Numbered from the stretch's first letter, positions 7,432-16,311 are shown. The stretch: DNA of 34,905 nt from an uncultured Azospirillum sp. (GCF_946480385.1 NZ_CAMLJP010000068.1:1-34905); one strand, 5' to 3'. Notes: a model not told the origin generated them from the letters alone. Made by a program: numbers and translations.

Positions 7432-9000
7432 TCAGGCGGCCATCACTTCGGCGGCGAGCGCTCGGAGGCCGCTTTTCAGCAGCTTGCCGGTCGGGCTGGC
7501 CGGCAGGGCGTCCATGGCGACGATGCGCGACGGGCGCTTGTAAGGAGCCAACCGTTCGGCGGCCCAGGCCTTCAGCTCGTCCTCGCTGGCGCTGCGGCCG
7601 GGGACGAACTGGACGAAGGCGACCACCTCCTCGTTGCCGGCCACGGCGTGGCCGACCACCGCGGCCAGCGTCACCGCCGGATGGCTGGTCAGCACGCCCT
7701 CAACCTCCTCCGGATAGACGTTGAAGCCGGAGCGGATGACGATCTCGCGGATGCGGCCAACCACGGCGACGCAGCCGTCTGGCTCCAGCCGGGCGACGTC
7801 GCCGGTCTTCAGCCAGCCGTCGTCGGTGATGGCCTGGGACGTCAGCGCCGGCTCGCGGTAATAGCCGAGCATCACGTTGGGCGCGCGGACCCACAGCTCC
7901 CCAGGTTCGCCGTCGGCCACGTCGCGGCCGGTGACGTGATCGACGAAGCGCATCTCCACCAGTGGCAGGGCCGGGCCGATGGAGGTGTCGCTGCGCGGCG
8001 CATCCAGCCGGGTCTGCGTCACCGTCGGCGAGCATTCGGTCAGGCCGTAGCCGTTGTGCAGCGGCAGGCCGAAGACCCGCTCCACCGCCAGCTTGAGGTC
8101 GAGGTCCAGCACCGAACCGCCCGAGGACAGGTAGCGCAGCGCCGGCGCCGACAAGGTGCGGCCAGTGACGGTGGCGTGCTCCACCAGCTTGGCGTACATG
8201 GCTGGAACACCCTGGAACACGGTCACCCCATCCTGTTCCAACGCCTGCCACGCGATGCCGGGGGCGAAGCGGGGGACCGTGTGCAGGCAGCCGCCGGCAT
8301 AGAGCGTGCCGAGGCAGGTGGAGGCGAGGCCGAAGACATGGCTGACCGGCAGCACGCCATAGGTGCGGTCGCTGGGCCCCAGCCCGCGCATCCAGCCCGA
8401 CACCGAGGCGACGAACAGCAGGCCGCGGTGGGACAGCATCACGCCCTTGGGCTTGCCGGTGGTGCCGGACGTGTAGATCAGCGCACCGACCTGCCGCTGG
8501 TTGCCGGCATGGACCGGCTCCGGTTCGGCCTCCAGCAGCGGACCGACCGACATCGGCGGCAGACCGGGGTCGACGAGAGGTTCGGCGCCATGGCGGGCGG
8601 CGTGGGCGGCGGCATCGGGGGATACCGTATCGGTATAGAAGATCCGGCGCGGCTGGCAGTGGTCGCGGATGGTGTCGATCTCGCGGTCCGACAGGCGGGC
8701 GTTGACGATGACCGGCCAGGCGTCGCACTCGCTCGCCACCAGGATCAGGGTGACCGCCGCGAGGCCGTTCTCGCAGACGATCATCACCCGGTCGCCACCG
8801 AGCACCCCCAGCCGCCGGAGATGCGCGGCGGCGCCGCCCACCGCCTGGGCAAGGCGGCGGTAGCTCCATTCCTGCGTCCCGTCGAACAGGGCGGGGGCGT
8901 CCGGCGTCCGTTCCGCCCAGGCGAGCGCGGCGTGGCTGATGCGCGGCGGCAGCGCCGCCACCATCGCGGCGAAGTCGGGAACCGGCCGCCCCACAGTCAT
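7432..9000 (-). CDS. Class I adenylate-forming acyl-CoA ligase
   Basis: A 522-residue acid:CoA ligase that activates a carboxylic acid via an acyl-adenylate in the cytosol. The P-loop YTSGTTGKPKG is at 176-186, and the A5 motif NGYGLTE lies near residue 320. The TGD motif and hinge GRIREIVIRSGFNVYP follow, and the C-terminal catalytic lysine is K506 in SPTGKLLK. Length and motif order are those of the medium/long-chain or aromatic acyl-CoA synthetase group. The acid pocket cannot be read safely. The start codon overlaps the stop of the dehydrogenase gene (ATGA), with GGGAGG before it. It is predicted to act on the acid brought in by the Liv system downstream. Alternatives within the family are cyclohexanecarboxylate-type or fatty-acid ligases. 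Confidence 0.9.
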   Translation of the reverse strand: MTVGRPVPDFAAMVAALPPRISHAALAWAERTPDAPALFDGTQEWSYRRLAQAVGGAAAHLRRLGVLGGDRVMIVCENGLAAVTLILVASECDAWPVIVNARLSDREIDTIRDHCQPRRIFYTDTVSPDAAAHAARHGAEPLVDPGLPPMSVGPLLEAEPEPVHAGNQRQVGALIYTSGTTGKPKGVMLSHRGLLFVASVSGWMRGLGPSDRTYGVLPVSHVFGLASTCLGTLYAGGCLHTVPRFAPGIAWQALEQDGVTVFQGVPAMYAKLVEHATVTGRTLSAPALRYLSSGGSVLDLDLKLAVERVFGLPLHNGYGLTECSPTVTQTRLDAPRSDTSIGPALPLVEMRFVDHVTGRDVADGEPGELWVRAPNVMLGYYREPALTSQAITDDGWLKTGDVARLEPDGCVAVVGRIREIVIRSGFNVYPEEVEGVLTSHPAVTLAAVVGHAVAGNEEVVAFVQFVPGRSASEDELKAWAAERLAPYKRPSRIVAMDALPASPTGKLLKSGLRALAAEVMAA

Positions 9001-10148
9001 GCCGCCTCCCGGATCATGTTGCGGGCGATGACGAGCTGCTGGATCTGGGTGGTACCCTCATAGATGCGGAACAGGCGGACGTCGCGATAGAAGCGCTCGA
9101 TCCCGTAATCGGCGATGTAGCCGGCACCGCCATGGATCTGCACCGCCCGGTCGGCGACGCGGCCGACCATCTCGGTCGAGAACATCTTGCAGCAGGCGGC
9201 ATCGGTGTTCACGTTCTGTCCGTCGTCGCGGCGTCGCGCGGTCTCCACCACCATGCAGCGGGCGGCGTAGGCTTCCGCCCGGCTATCGGCCAGCATCGCC
9301 TGGATCAGCTGGAATTCGGCGAGCGGCTGGCCGAACTGCTTGCGCTCCATCGCGTAGGACAGGCTGTCGCGGATCAGCCGCTCCGCCAGACCGACGCAGA
9401 CGGCGCCGATGTGCAGCCGGCCACGGTCCAGCACCTTCATCGCCGTCTTGAAGCCCTGCCCTTCCTTGCCGCCCAGGATGGCGCTGGCCGGAACGCGGCA
9501 GTCCTCGAAGATCACGTCGCAGGTGTGGGCGCCCTTCTGGCCCATCTTCTTGTCGATGGGGCCGAGCGACAGGCCGGGCGTCCCGGCTTCCACCAGGAAG
9601 GCCGACACGCCGCGGGCGTCGCGGCTGTCCAGGTCGGTGCGGGCGAAGACGGTGAAGAGCCCGGCCTGCGGCGCGTTGGTGATGTAGCGCTTGGTGCCGT
9701 TCAGGATGAAGTGGTCGCCGTCACGCCGCGCGGTGGTGCGCAGCGAGCCGGCATCCGACCCCGATTCCGGCTCGGTCAAGGCGAAGGCGCCGACGATCTC
9801 GCCGGCCGCCAGACGCGGCAGATAACGCTGCTTCTGCTCCTCCGTCCCGTCGATGACGATGCCCTGCGAGCCGATGCCGTTGTTGGTGCCGATCAACGAG
9901 CGGAAGGCGGGAGAGGTCTGGCCCAGCTGGAAGGCGACCTGCACCTCGTCCGACATCGACAGGCCGAGCCCGCCATACTCCTCCGGGATCGACAGGCCGA
10001 ACAGGCCCATCTCGCGCATCGCGGCGATCACCTCGGGCGGAATGGCGTCTTCCTCCGCCACCTTATGCTCAAGCGGGACCAGCTTTTCACGGACGAAGCG
10101 CCCCAGCGTGTCCAGCAGTTGATCCAAAACGTCCTTGTCCAAGGCCAT
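8997..10148 (-). CDS. Acyl-CoA dehydrogenase
   Basis: A 383-residue flavoprotein with the standard three-domain acyl-CoA dehydrogenase layout. The FAD-contact segment FALTEPESGSDAGS is near residue 125. The arginine/FAD loops follow (MERKQFGQPLAEFQ, then QIHGGAGYIADYGIER). The catalytic base is E364 in RIYEGTTQI, the position used by short/medium-chain enzymes. It introduces the alpha-beta double bond into the acyl-CoA made by the ligase, with electrons passing to ETF. It is the first gene of the operon; GGAG precedes the ATG, and no gene is encoded upstream on this strand until the divergent oxidoreductase. The overlap with the ligase gene suggests coupled translation. The nearest functional analogue by gene set is the alicyclic-acid pathway, but that remains an inference. 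Confidence 0.92.
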   Translation of the reverse strand: MALDKDVLDQLLDTLGRFVREKLVPLEHKVAEEDAIPPEVIAAMREMGLFGLSIPEEYGGLGLSMSDEVQVAFQLGQTSPAFRSLIGTNNGIGSQGIVIDGTEEQKQRYLPRLAAGEIVGAFALTEPESGSDAGSLRTTARRDGDHFILNGTKRYITNAPQAGLFTVFARTDLDSRDARGVSAFLVEAGTPGLSLGPIDKKMGQKGAHTCDVIFEDCRVPASAILGGKEGQGFKTAMKVLDRGRLHIGAVCVGLAERLIRDSLSYAMERKQFGQPLAEFQLIQAMLADSRAEAYAARCMVVETARRRDDGQNVNTDAACCKMFSTEMVGRVADRAVQIHGGAGYIADYGIERFYRDVRLFRIYEGTTQIQQLVIARNMIREAA

Positions 10149-10250
10149 GCGTGCTCTCCGTCCGGGGAGAATGATTTCAGGGAAAAATCATGGATTGAGG
10201 GGGCGCCGCCTCATCTGTTCGTTGGCCACGCTGACAGATGGGGCAGAGGC

Positions 10251-10287
10251 TGTCAACAAAATGAAATTGCATTCCGATATACGAAAT
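10251..10287. promoter_or_regulatory. Divergent control region with an IclR-like operator
   Basis: ATTCCG (10271-10276) and CGAAAT (10282-10287) form a near-perfect inverted repeat around ATATA, with one mismatch. IclR-family regulators often bind TTCCG-type palindromes of this size. Immediately next to it, on the minus strand, TTGACA (10256-10251) matches a -35 box for the nine-gene operon, although no good -10 follows. The region is clearly AT-richer than its surroundings. No regulator gene lies in the window. Confidence 0.4.
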
Positions 10288-10412
10288 TAGTTTGGCGGAT
10301 CGAAGGTCTGCCGCGCGTCCGTGCGGGCTTGCCAGTCGGGGCGAAGCGGTTAACCTTTTGCCGAAATCACCGGCCCGAAACGGCCGGCCGATAAATCACA
10401 GGAGGGTTTGGG

Positions 10413-11120
10413 ATGATCGACCTCTATTTCTGGCCGACGCCGAACGGCCACAAGATCACGATCTTTCTGGAGGAAGCCGGGCTGGACTACCAGTTCAAGC
10501 CGGTGAACATCTCCACCGGCGACCAGTTCAAGCCGGAATTCCTTGCCTTCTCGCCCAACAACCGCATGCCGGCGATCATCGACAACGCCCCGGCCGACGG
10601 CGGCGAGCCGATCAGCGTCTTCGAATCCGGCGCCATCCTGGTCTATCTGGCCGAGAAGACCGGCAAGTTCCTGCCCAGCGACGTGCGCGGCCGCAAGACG
10701 GTTCTCGAATGGCTGTTCTGGCAGGTCGGCGGCCTCGGCCCGATGGCCGGCCAGAATCATCATTTCGTGCAGTACGCGCCGGAACGCATCCCCTACGCCA
10801 TGGAACGCTACGTCAAGGAGACGGGTCGCCTCTATGGCGTGATGGACAAGCGCCTTGCCGACAACGAGTTCCTGGGCGGGGCGGAGCTGTCCATCGCCGA
10901 TATGGCGAGCTATCCCTGGGTCGTCCCGCATGAACGCCAGCAGCAGGATCTGGACAACTTCCCCAACCTGAAGCGCTGGTTCAACGCGATCATGGAGCGG
11001 CCGGCGGTGGTGCGCGCCTATGAAAAGGGGCAGGCCGTGAACCCCAACCGCACGCCCACGGTGAACGAGGAGAGCAAGAAGATCCTGTTCGGCCAGTCCG
11101 CCGATACGGTCAAGCGCTGA
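10413..11120 (+). CDS. yfcG: YfcG-like glutathione-dependent disulfide-bond oxidoreductase (GST superfamily)
   Basis: A 235-residue Nu-class GST homologue strikingly like E. coli YfcG. Shared stretches are the opening DLYFWPTPNGHKIT, which places the T9/N11 glutathione-contact residues, then FSPNNRMPAIID, FESGAILVYLAEKTG and LFWQVGGLGPMAGQNHHF. The thioredoxin-like domain covers about residues 1-85, and the all-helical domain the rest, ending about 20 residues beyond the E. coli protein. YfcG reduces disulfides using two glutathiones and has little classical transferase activity. AGGAGGG stands before the ATG. It is transcribed away from the acyl-CoA operon through a shared control region, which may mean common regulation or simple adjacency. 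A GC-rich hairpin at 11132-11160 ends it. Confidence 0.9.
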   Translation: MIDLYFWPTPNGHKITIFLEEAGLDYQFKPVNISTGDQFKPEFLAFSPNNRMPAIIDNAPADGGEPISVFESGAILVYLAEKTGKFLPSDVRGRKTVLEWLFWQVGGLGPMAGQNHHFVQYAPERIPYAMERYVKETGRLYGVMDKRLADNEFLGGAELSIADMASYPWVVPHERQQQDLDNFPNLKRWFNAIMERPAVVRAYEKGQAVNPNRTPTVNEESKKILFGQSADTVKR

Positions 11121-11131
11121 GGTCCCCGACA

Positions 11132-11160
11132 GCCGGCCCGGCATCGACCGCCGGGCCGGC
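11132..11160 (+). terminator. GC-rich hairpin after the yfcG-like gene
   Basis: A perfect 11-bp stem (11132-11142 with 11150-11160) closes a seven-base loop 12 bases after the stop. CCGATAC at 11101-11107 can also pair with GTATCGG at 11161-11167, extending the structure outward. There is no proper T run, so termination may be partial or Rho-assisted. Confidence 0.5.
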
Positions 11161-11299
11161 GTATCGGTATAGAATCCGCTTCTTTCGCCTTATCCTTTTG
11201 CGCCGCGCAGACTTTTGGAGCTCCCCGGCGTAGACGGGACCGTTCCCGGATCCAGCGTGTTGTTTTCGGTAGAGAATATCTTCCGGAGACGCCGCGCCG

Positions 11300-12541
11300 A
11301 TGAGCATCTGGCCCCGCCCCGACTCCGCCCGTCCGAACTCCGGCGGTCCCGCCATGGAAGCGGCGACCGGTCCCGCCATATCCACCGAAATACGGATTTC
11401 CCTGCACCCCCTGCCCTCCATGCCGGAACTGGCACGGGCATGGACGGAGCTGGAGAGCCGCGCCGACTCTTCCTTCTTTCTTTCCTGGACCTGGATCGGC
11501 TCCTGGCTGGCGCAGATGCCGGATGGCATCGAGCCGAACTTGCTGGTGGCATTGCGGGGCGACGAACCGGTCGGTCTGGCCGTGCTCTGCCCGCGCGTGC
11601 GGCGGCGGTTCGGGTTGCTGCCCAGCCGCTGCTGGATGCTGCACGAGACCGGCGACCGCAGCTATGACCGCCTGTTCATGGAGTATAACGGCATCCTCGC
11701 CGACCGCCGTGTCGCCGAAGAGGTGACGGACGCCATGCTGCACTGGCTGGACGAGCGGCTGACCGCCAACGACGAACTGGTGCTGGGCGGGCTGACCCTG
11801 GCGGCGGAGCGCGCCGCCCGGCGGGTGGCTGCGCGGACCGGTCATACGCTGCAATTGCGCATCGCGGATTCGGCGCAATGGGTCGACCTCGGCACGGTGC
11901 GGGCCGGCGGCGGCGACTTCCGCGGCGGCCTCGGCCGCAACACGCGGGCGGCGGTGAACCGGACGGAGCGGCTTTACCGCGCCCGTGGCGCGCTGGATCA
12001 CCGCATCGCCGGGACGGTGGACGAGGCGATGGAGTATTTCGCCGGGCTGGAGGTCCTGCATCAGGCCGGCTGGCAGGCGCGCGGACAGGCCGGTGCCTTC
12101 GCCAACCCGGCCTTCCGCCCCTTCCACAAAAGGCTGATCGCCGAGGGGCTGCCGCGCGGTGCGGTGCGGCTGAGCCGGATCAGCGTCGGCGGGCAGCCGA
12201 TCGGCTATCTCTATAACTTCGTCCACCGCAACCGCGTCCTGAATTATCAGGGCGGCTTCGCCTTCGAGGCGGACAACCGGCTGAAGCCGGGGCTGCTGAG
12301 CCATGTGCTGGCCATCGAGGATGCGCTCGCCCGCGGCGAGGACTGCTACGACTTCATGTCGACGCCGGCCGGGCACAAGCCGCTGCTCTCCAACGCCGAA
12401 CAGCCGATGAACTGGCTGACGCTCGGCCCCGATCGGTTGAGCCGGCGGATGGAGGCGCATTGCCGCCGGGCGCGCGGGGTGATGGTCGATGCCGTCAAAC
12501 GGTCGCTGCGCGGCTGGATCGCTCCGGCAAAAGGGATCTGA
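11300..12541 (+). CDS. BioF2/FemAB-like GNAT acyltransferase (CelD/BcsL type)
   Basis: A 413-residue cytosolic protein built from two GNAT-like halves. The N-terminal half includes FFLSWTWIGSWL (about 59-70) and EPVGLAVLCP, a CelD/BcsL hallmark. The C-terminal BioF2-type half (about 200-360) has GRNTRAAVNRTERL, QPIGYLYNFVHRNRVLNYQGGF and the AIEDALARGEDCYDF ending typical of the family. Such proteins transfer acyl or aminoacyl groups to peptidoglycan, polysaccharide or small-peptide acceptors, and no acceptor is deducible here. GGAG lies 11 bases before the ATG, a weak site, and an in-frame ATG at 11354 is possible. The ATP-grasp gene follows after 18 bases, and a metallophosphoesterase after that, so the three are very likely one operon. 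Confidence 0.82.
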   Translation: MSIWPRPDSARPNSGGPAMEAATGPAISTEIRISLHPLPSMPELARAWTELESRADSSFFLSWTWIGSWLAQMPDGIEPNLLVALRGDEPVGLAVLCPRVRRRFGLLPSRCWMLHETGDRSYDRLFMEYNGILADRRVAEEVTDAMLHWLDERLTANDELVLGGLTLAAERAARRVAARTGHTLQLRIADSAQWVDLGTVRAGGGDFRGGLGRNTRAAVNRTERLYRARGALDHRIAGTVDEAMEYFAGLEVLHQAGWQARGQAGAFANPAFRPFHKRLIAEGLPRGAVRLSRISVGGQPIGYLYNFVHRNRVLNYQGGFAFEADNRLKPGLLSHVLAIEDALARGEDCYDFMSTPAGHKPLLSNAEQPMNWLTLGPDRLSRRMEAHCRRARGVMVDAVKRSLRGWIAPAKGI

Positions 12542-12559
12542 GAAGGGAGAGCGTTCGCC

Positions 12560-13750
12560 ATGGCAACGGGAAGGAAAGCCGGGCCGCTGGCCTGCGTGTT
12601 GGGCGACATGGATCTGGTGCGCCCGCTGGGGCTGGCCGGCATCCGCTGTGCCGTGGTCGGACCGCCGGGAGGCGCGACCGCCCATTCCCGCTTCACCGAG
12701 CGGCTGATCCCGTGGGAGGGCGGCAACGACGACGTGCTGGTCGACCGGCTGCTGCGGTTCGGTGCCGCGCAGGCCGAAAAGCCGGTGCTCTATATGGAGG
12801 AGGATGCGCAGCTTCTGATGGTGTCGCGCCACCGCGACCGTCTGTCCGCAGTCTTCCGCTTTGCCCTCGCAGATGCCGATCTGGTGGAGACGCTGGTCGA
12901 CAAGGGGCGGTTCCAGGCATTGGCGGAGCGGCTGGACCTGCCGGTTCCCCGCACCCGGCGCCTGAGCCCCCTGCCCGGCAGCGAGGCGCCGGATCTGGAC
13001 CTGCGTTATCCGCTCATCGTCAAGCCGCTAACCCGCCGTCCGCCCTGGGACGAGATCGAGGGGTTGGGCAAGGCGATCCGCCTGGACGGGCATGATGAGC
13101 TTCGCGCCCTGTGGCCGCGGCTGATCCCGGTCGGCATCGACCTGCTGGCGCAGGAACTGATCCCCGGACCGGAGACCCGGATCGAGAGCCACCATGTCTA
13201 TATCGATGCCGACGGCGCCGTGGCCGGCGAGTTCACCGGCCGCAAGATCCGGACCTATCCGGTCGATTACGGCCACAGCACCGCGCTGACCATCACCGAC
13301 ATCGACGGCGAGGGAGCCGACGTGGCGGCGCTGGGACGGGATATCGCGGCCCGCATCGGCCTGAAGGGCGTCGCCAAGTTCGATTTCAAGCGCGATCCGG
13401 ACGGCCGATTGCACCTGCTGGAGATCAATCCGCGCTTCAACCTGTGGCACCATCTGGGTGCGGTCGCCGGGGTCAACCTGCCGGCGATGGTGCAGGCCGA
13501 CCTGACCGGCCGCCCCCGCCCTGCCGCGGCGAAGGCCCGGCCCGGCGCCTGCTGGTGCCACATCAGCAAGGACCGGCTGACGGCGCTGGACGGCGGCGTG
13601 CCGACGGCGCGCTGGCTGGCCTGGGTCGCGCGCTGCGAGGCGAAGGCGATCACGCCGGACGACCCGATGCCCTTCCTGCGGCCGAAGCTGGATCGACTGC
13701 TGGCGCGCATTCCCAGCATCGCCGGTCCCGCCCGGCTGGCCAAGCCCTGA
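12560..13750 (+). CDS. ATP-grasp carboxylate-amine ligase of unknown substrate
   Basis: A 396-residue ATP-grasp enzyme. A Rossmann-like preATP-grasp part covers about residues 1-105. LVDKGRFQALAERLDLPVP marks the start of the ATP-grasp fold. K155 in LIVKPLTRR and E199 in LLAQELIPGPE are the nucleotide-binding lysine and acid. FDFKRDPDGRLHLLEINPRF (about 274-293) supplies the metal-binding Glu and Asn (E288, N290). Family members activate a carboxylate as acyl phosphate and join it to an amine or thiol. The C-terminal 75 residues have no recognisable domain. It lies 18 bases after the GNAT gene and 11 before the phosphoesterase, with AAGGGAGA before its ATG. A pair of GNAT and ATP-grasp genes suggests synthesis of a modified peptide or sugar conjugate, but the product is unknown. 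Confidence 0.85.
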   Translation: MATGRKAGPLACVLGDMDLVRPLGLAGIRCAVVGPPGGATAHSRFTERLIPWEGGNDDVLVDRLLRFGAAQAEKPVLYMEEDAQLLMVSRHRDRLSAVFRFALADADLVETLVDKGRFQALAERLDLPVPRTRRLSPLPGSEAPDLDLRYPLIVKPLTRRPPWDEIEGLGKAIRLDGHDELRALWPRLIPVGIDLLAQELIPGPETRIESHHVYIDADGAVAGEFTGRKIRTYPVDYGHSTALTITDIDGEGADVAALGRDIAARIGLKGVAKFDFKRDPDGRLHLLEINPRFNLWHHLGAVAGVNLPAMVQADLTGRPRPAAAKARPGACWCHISKDRLTALDGGVPTARWLAWVARCEAKAITPDDPMPFLRPKLDRLLARIPSIAGPARLAKP

Positions 13751-13761
13751 GCGCAGAAACC

Positions 13762-14595
13762 ATGAAGATCGCGCTCATTTCCGACATCCACGCCAATCTC
13801 GAGGCGTTGCAGGCAACGCTCGACGCCATCCGGGCGGAGGGGGCGGAGCGTATCGTCTGCCTGGGTGACATCGTCGGCTACAACACCGACGCCGCCGCCT
13901 GCATCGCCCTGCTGCGGCAGGCCGGCGCCGTCTGCATCGCCGGCAACCATGACCGGGCGGTGACCGGCGCCATCGGCACCGAAGGGTTCAGCGGTCCGGC
14001 CGCGCGTGCCGTCGCCTGGACCAGGGCGCGGCTCGACGAGGACAGCCGCGCCTTCCTGGCGGCCCTGCCGCTGACCGCCGATATCGAAGGAACGCTGGTC
14101 GCCGTCCATGGCGCCCTGCATCCGGAGGTGGGAAAGGAACTGGTCCGGCTGGACGACGACGGCAAGCGGGCCTTGAGCCTTCAGGCGCTCGCGGCACATC
14201 CATCGGGCGCGCGGATCTGCGTCTTCGGCCATACCCACCGGGCGGGGCTGTGGGAATGGCGGGACGGGGCGGTGCAGGCGGTGCCGCTCGACGGCCGGGC
14301 GGATTTGCGGGCCGACGGGCTGTATCTGCTGAACCCCGGCACGGTGGGGGAGCCGCGCGGTTCCGACGCCCGCGCCTGCTTCGCCTGTTTCGATACAGCC
14401 AGCCGTCGCGTCACCCCTCACCGCGTCGCCTATGCCCGCCGGGCGACACTGTCGAAAACCCGGCGCGCCGGCCTGGCGCCACGTTTTGCCGCAGTTCCGG
14501 CGCCGCTGAGGATGAAGTTGATCGGAATTTTGCGAGTTCTCGGTGTCTACGAATGGATGAAACGGGCTCTTCCACGCCGTGTGTCCTCAATATGA
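13762..14595 (+). CDS. Small calcineurin-type metallophosphoesterase (YfcE/ApaH-like)
   Basis: A 277-residue cytosolic phosphoesterase with all the metal-binding motifs of the family: D8-x-H10 in ISDIHAN, D36 in LGDIVGY, N62-H63 in AGNHD, a later histidine in VAVHGALH and GHTHRAG. It is expected to hydrolyse a phosphomonoester or phosphodiester with a two-metal centre. The last 50 or so residues are basic and partly amphipathic, with RMKLIGILRVLGVYEWMK suggesting loose membrane contact. The start is fixed by MKIALISDIH, the normal family beginning, 11 bases after the ATP-grasp stop. The gene shares an operon with the GNAT and ATP-grasp genes. Its intact metal site contrasts with the degenerate nucleotidase-like protein encoded 81 bases downstream. 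Confidence 0.9.
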   Translation: MKIALISDIHANLEALQATLDAIRAEGAERIVCLGDIVGYNTDAAACIALLRQAGAVCIAGNHDRAVTGAIGTEGFSGPAARAVAWTRARLDEDSRAFLAALPLTADIEGTLVAVHGALHPEVGKELVRLDDDGKRALSLQALAAHPSGARICVFGHTHRAGLWEWRDGAVQAVPLDGRADLRADGLYLLNPGTVGEPRGSDARACFACFDTASRRVTPHRVAYARRATLSKTRRAGLAPRFAAVPAPLRMKLIGILRVLGVYEWMKRALPRRVSSI

Positions 14596-14676
14596 CAATC
14601 CCGTAACGCGGCTTTGCTTCAACAGTGACGTGGAAATGAGCATAATCCGGCGCGGGGGCAAAGGTGACGCCGGGCT

Positions 14677-16311
14677 ATGGACACTATCGGTATATTCAAC
14701 GGCGCTGCCGGCGGGACGCGGATCCGGTTCGGCAGGACATTGTCGTCCCTCGCCGCATCGCTGGCGCTCGGCCTCGGCCTTGGTCTGTCTGCAGCGGTTC
14801 TGCCGGCGCAGGCGCAGCAACCTGATGCCTCGGCCGTGGCTCGGGATGGGAAGGCCGCGGCGGATACCGGGCCGGTCCATCTGACCATCCTCTACACCCA
14901 GGGCACCACCGACCTGGACGAGACCGCCGGGCGCGGCGGCATGGCCCGGTTGGCCGGGACGATCCGCCAGGAACGGGCCGCCCATCCCAACCTGCTGGTC
15001 CTGCATGGCGGCCAGACGCTGGCGCCGTCGGTGCTCGCCTTCTACGACCAGGGCGCGCACATCATCGACCTGCTGAACGGCATGACCATCGACGCGATGG
15101 CCGCACTGAACCGCGAGTTCCACCATGGCGACGACCGGCTGAGCGCCCGCGCCTTCGAGGCCGGCTTTCCCATCGTCACCACCAACACGGTGGACCGTGC
15201 CACCGGCCGGACACCGGACGGGCTGGAGGACGCGGTGGTGCTGAACGCCGGCCCCTTGCGCATCGGCGTGATGGCGGCCACGCCGGTGCTGACGCGGGAG
15301 ACCACCCGCGCCCAGCGGACGGAGTTCCGCGATCCGGTTCCGGCGCTGACGGCCAAGGCCGCGGCGTTGCGGGCCGACGGCGCCGATCTGGTGGTGGCGA
15401 TGACTGGTTACGCCGGCGACACCCACCGTAGCGTGCTGGACGCCCGCCCCGCCGACATCGTGCTGTACCAGGACCGCAACCGCCCCTTCGCCGTCGATTA
15501 CGACGGGCGTTTTCTATCCGCCACCGTTGGGCCGCAGGCGGCCTGGGTGCTTGCGCTTGATCTGACGGTGGAACGCAGGACCGGGCCGGATGGCAAGCAG
15601 CAGGTGAGCTGGACCCCGGCGCCCCGCCTGATCGACAGCGCGACGGTGCCGCCCGATCCCGCCACGCTGATCCAGGCCAAGGCTTATGCGGCGCGGCTCG
15701 ACACCATGCTGCGGATGGAGGTGGGACGTCTCACCGCTCCGCTGGACACCCGCAAGGAGTCGCTGCGGACGGGCGAGAACGCCTTCGCCAATGCGGTGGT
15801 CGACACGCTGCGCGAAACGCTCGACGCCGACGTGGCGCTGATCAACGGCGGCGGCATCCGTGGCGACCGTCAATATCCGGCCGGCACCCTGCTGACCCGG
15901 CGCGACATCTACAGCGAGCTTCCCTTCCACGATGTCGGCGTCGTGCTGGATGTCACCGGACAGCAGCTTTGGGAAGCGGTGGAAAGCGGTGTTTCGACGG
16001 TCGAGCAGCTGCAGGGCCGCTTTCCCCACCTGTCCAACGCCCGTGCGGAGGTCGATCTGACCCGCCCGCCCGGCCAGCGGCTGCGCAGCCTGTCGGTCGG
16101 CGGCAAGCCGGTCGGCCGGTCGACCCGTTACCGGCTCGCGACCAGCAGCTTCCTGGCGGCGGGCGGCGACGGGTACGGCGTGCTGGCCGGCGTGCCGAGG
16201 CTGGTCGAAGACCGCAACAGCGAGTTCATCTCCACCCAGATGATCGACCAGATCGCCCGCAGCGGCGAGTTCGTTCCCCGGCTGGACGGCCGCATGACGG
16301 TGAGGCGGTGA
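14677..16311 (+). CDS. Secreted UshA-like 5'-nucleotidase homologue with a degenerate catalytic site
   Basis: A 544-residue protein with a long signal peptide ending near AQAQ (residue 47). The two-domain UshA architecture is clear: metallophosphatase-like N-terminal part (about 65-300) and 5'-nucleotidase C-terminal domain (about 345-540). The N-terminal domain has lost its metal ligands. The expected HTND.H reads YTQGTT (73-78), the AGD loop reads HGGQ (110-113), GNHEFD reads LNREFH (144-149), and the later THxG and GGHxH positions read MTGYAG and LYQDRN. The C-terminal domain keeps its substrate pocket: NGGGIR (390-395), LPF (415-417) and FLAAGGDGY (492-500). It is probably a binding protein rather than an enzyme. 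Its TGA overlaps the kinase ATG by one base. A 6-bp hairpin around AAGG precedes the ATG. Confidence 0.85.
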   Translation: MDTIGIFNGAAGGTRIRFGRTLSSLAASLALGLGLGLSAAVLPAQAQQPDASAVARDGKAAADTGPVHLTILYTQGTTDLDETAGRGGMARLAGTIRQERAAHPNLLVLHGGQTLAPSVLAFYDQGAHIIDLLNGMTIDAMAALNREFHHGDDRLSARAFEAGFPIVTTNTVDRATGRTPDGLEDAVVLNAGPLRIGVMAATPVLTRETTRAQRTEFRDPVPALTAKAAALRADGADLVVAMTGYAGDTHRSVLDARPADIVLYQDRNRPFAVDYDGRFLSATVGPQAAWVLALDLTVERRTGPDGKQQVSWTPAPRLIDSATVPPDPATLIQAKAYAARLDTMLRMEVGRLTAPLDTRKESLRTGENAFANAVVDTLRETLDADVALINGGGIRGDRQYPAGTLLTRRDIYSELPFHDVGVVLDVTGQQLWEAVESGVSTVEQLQGRFPHLSNARAEVDLTRPPGQRLRSLSVGGKPVGRSTRYRLATSSFLAAGGDGYGVLAGVPRLVEDRNSEFISTQMIDQIARSGEFVPRLDGRMTVRR

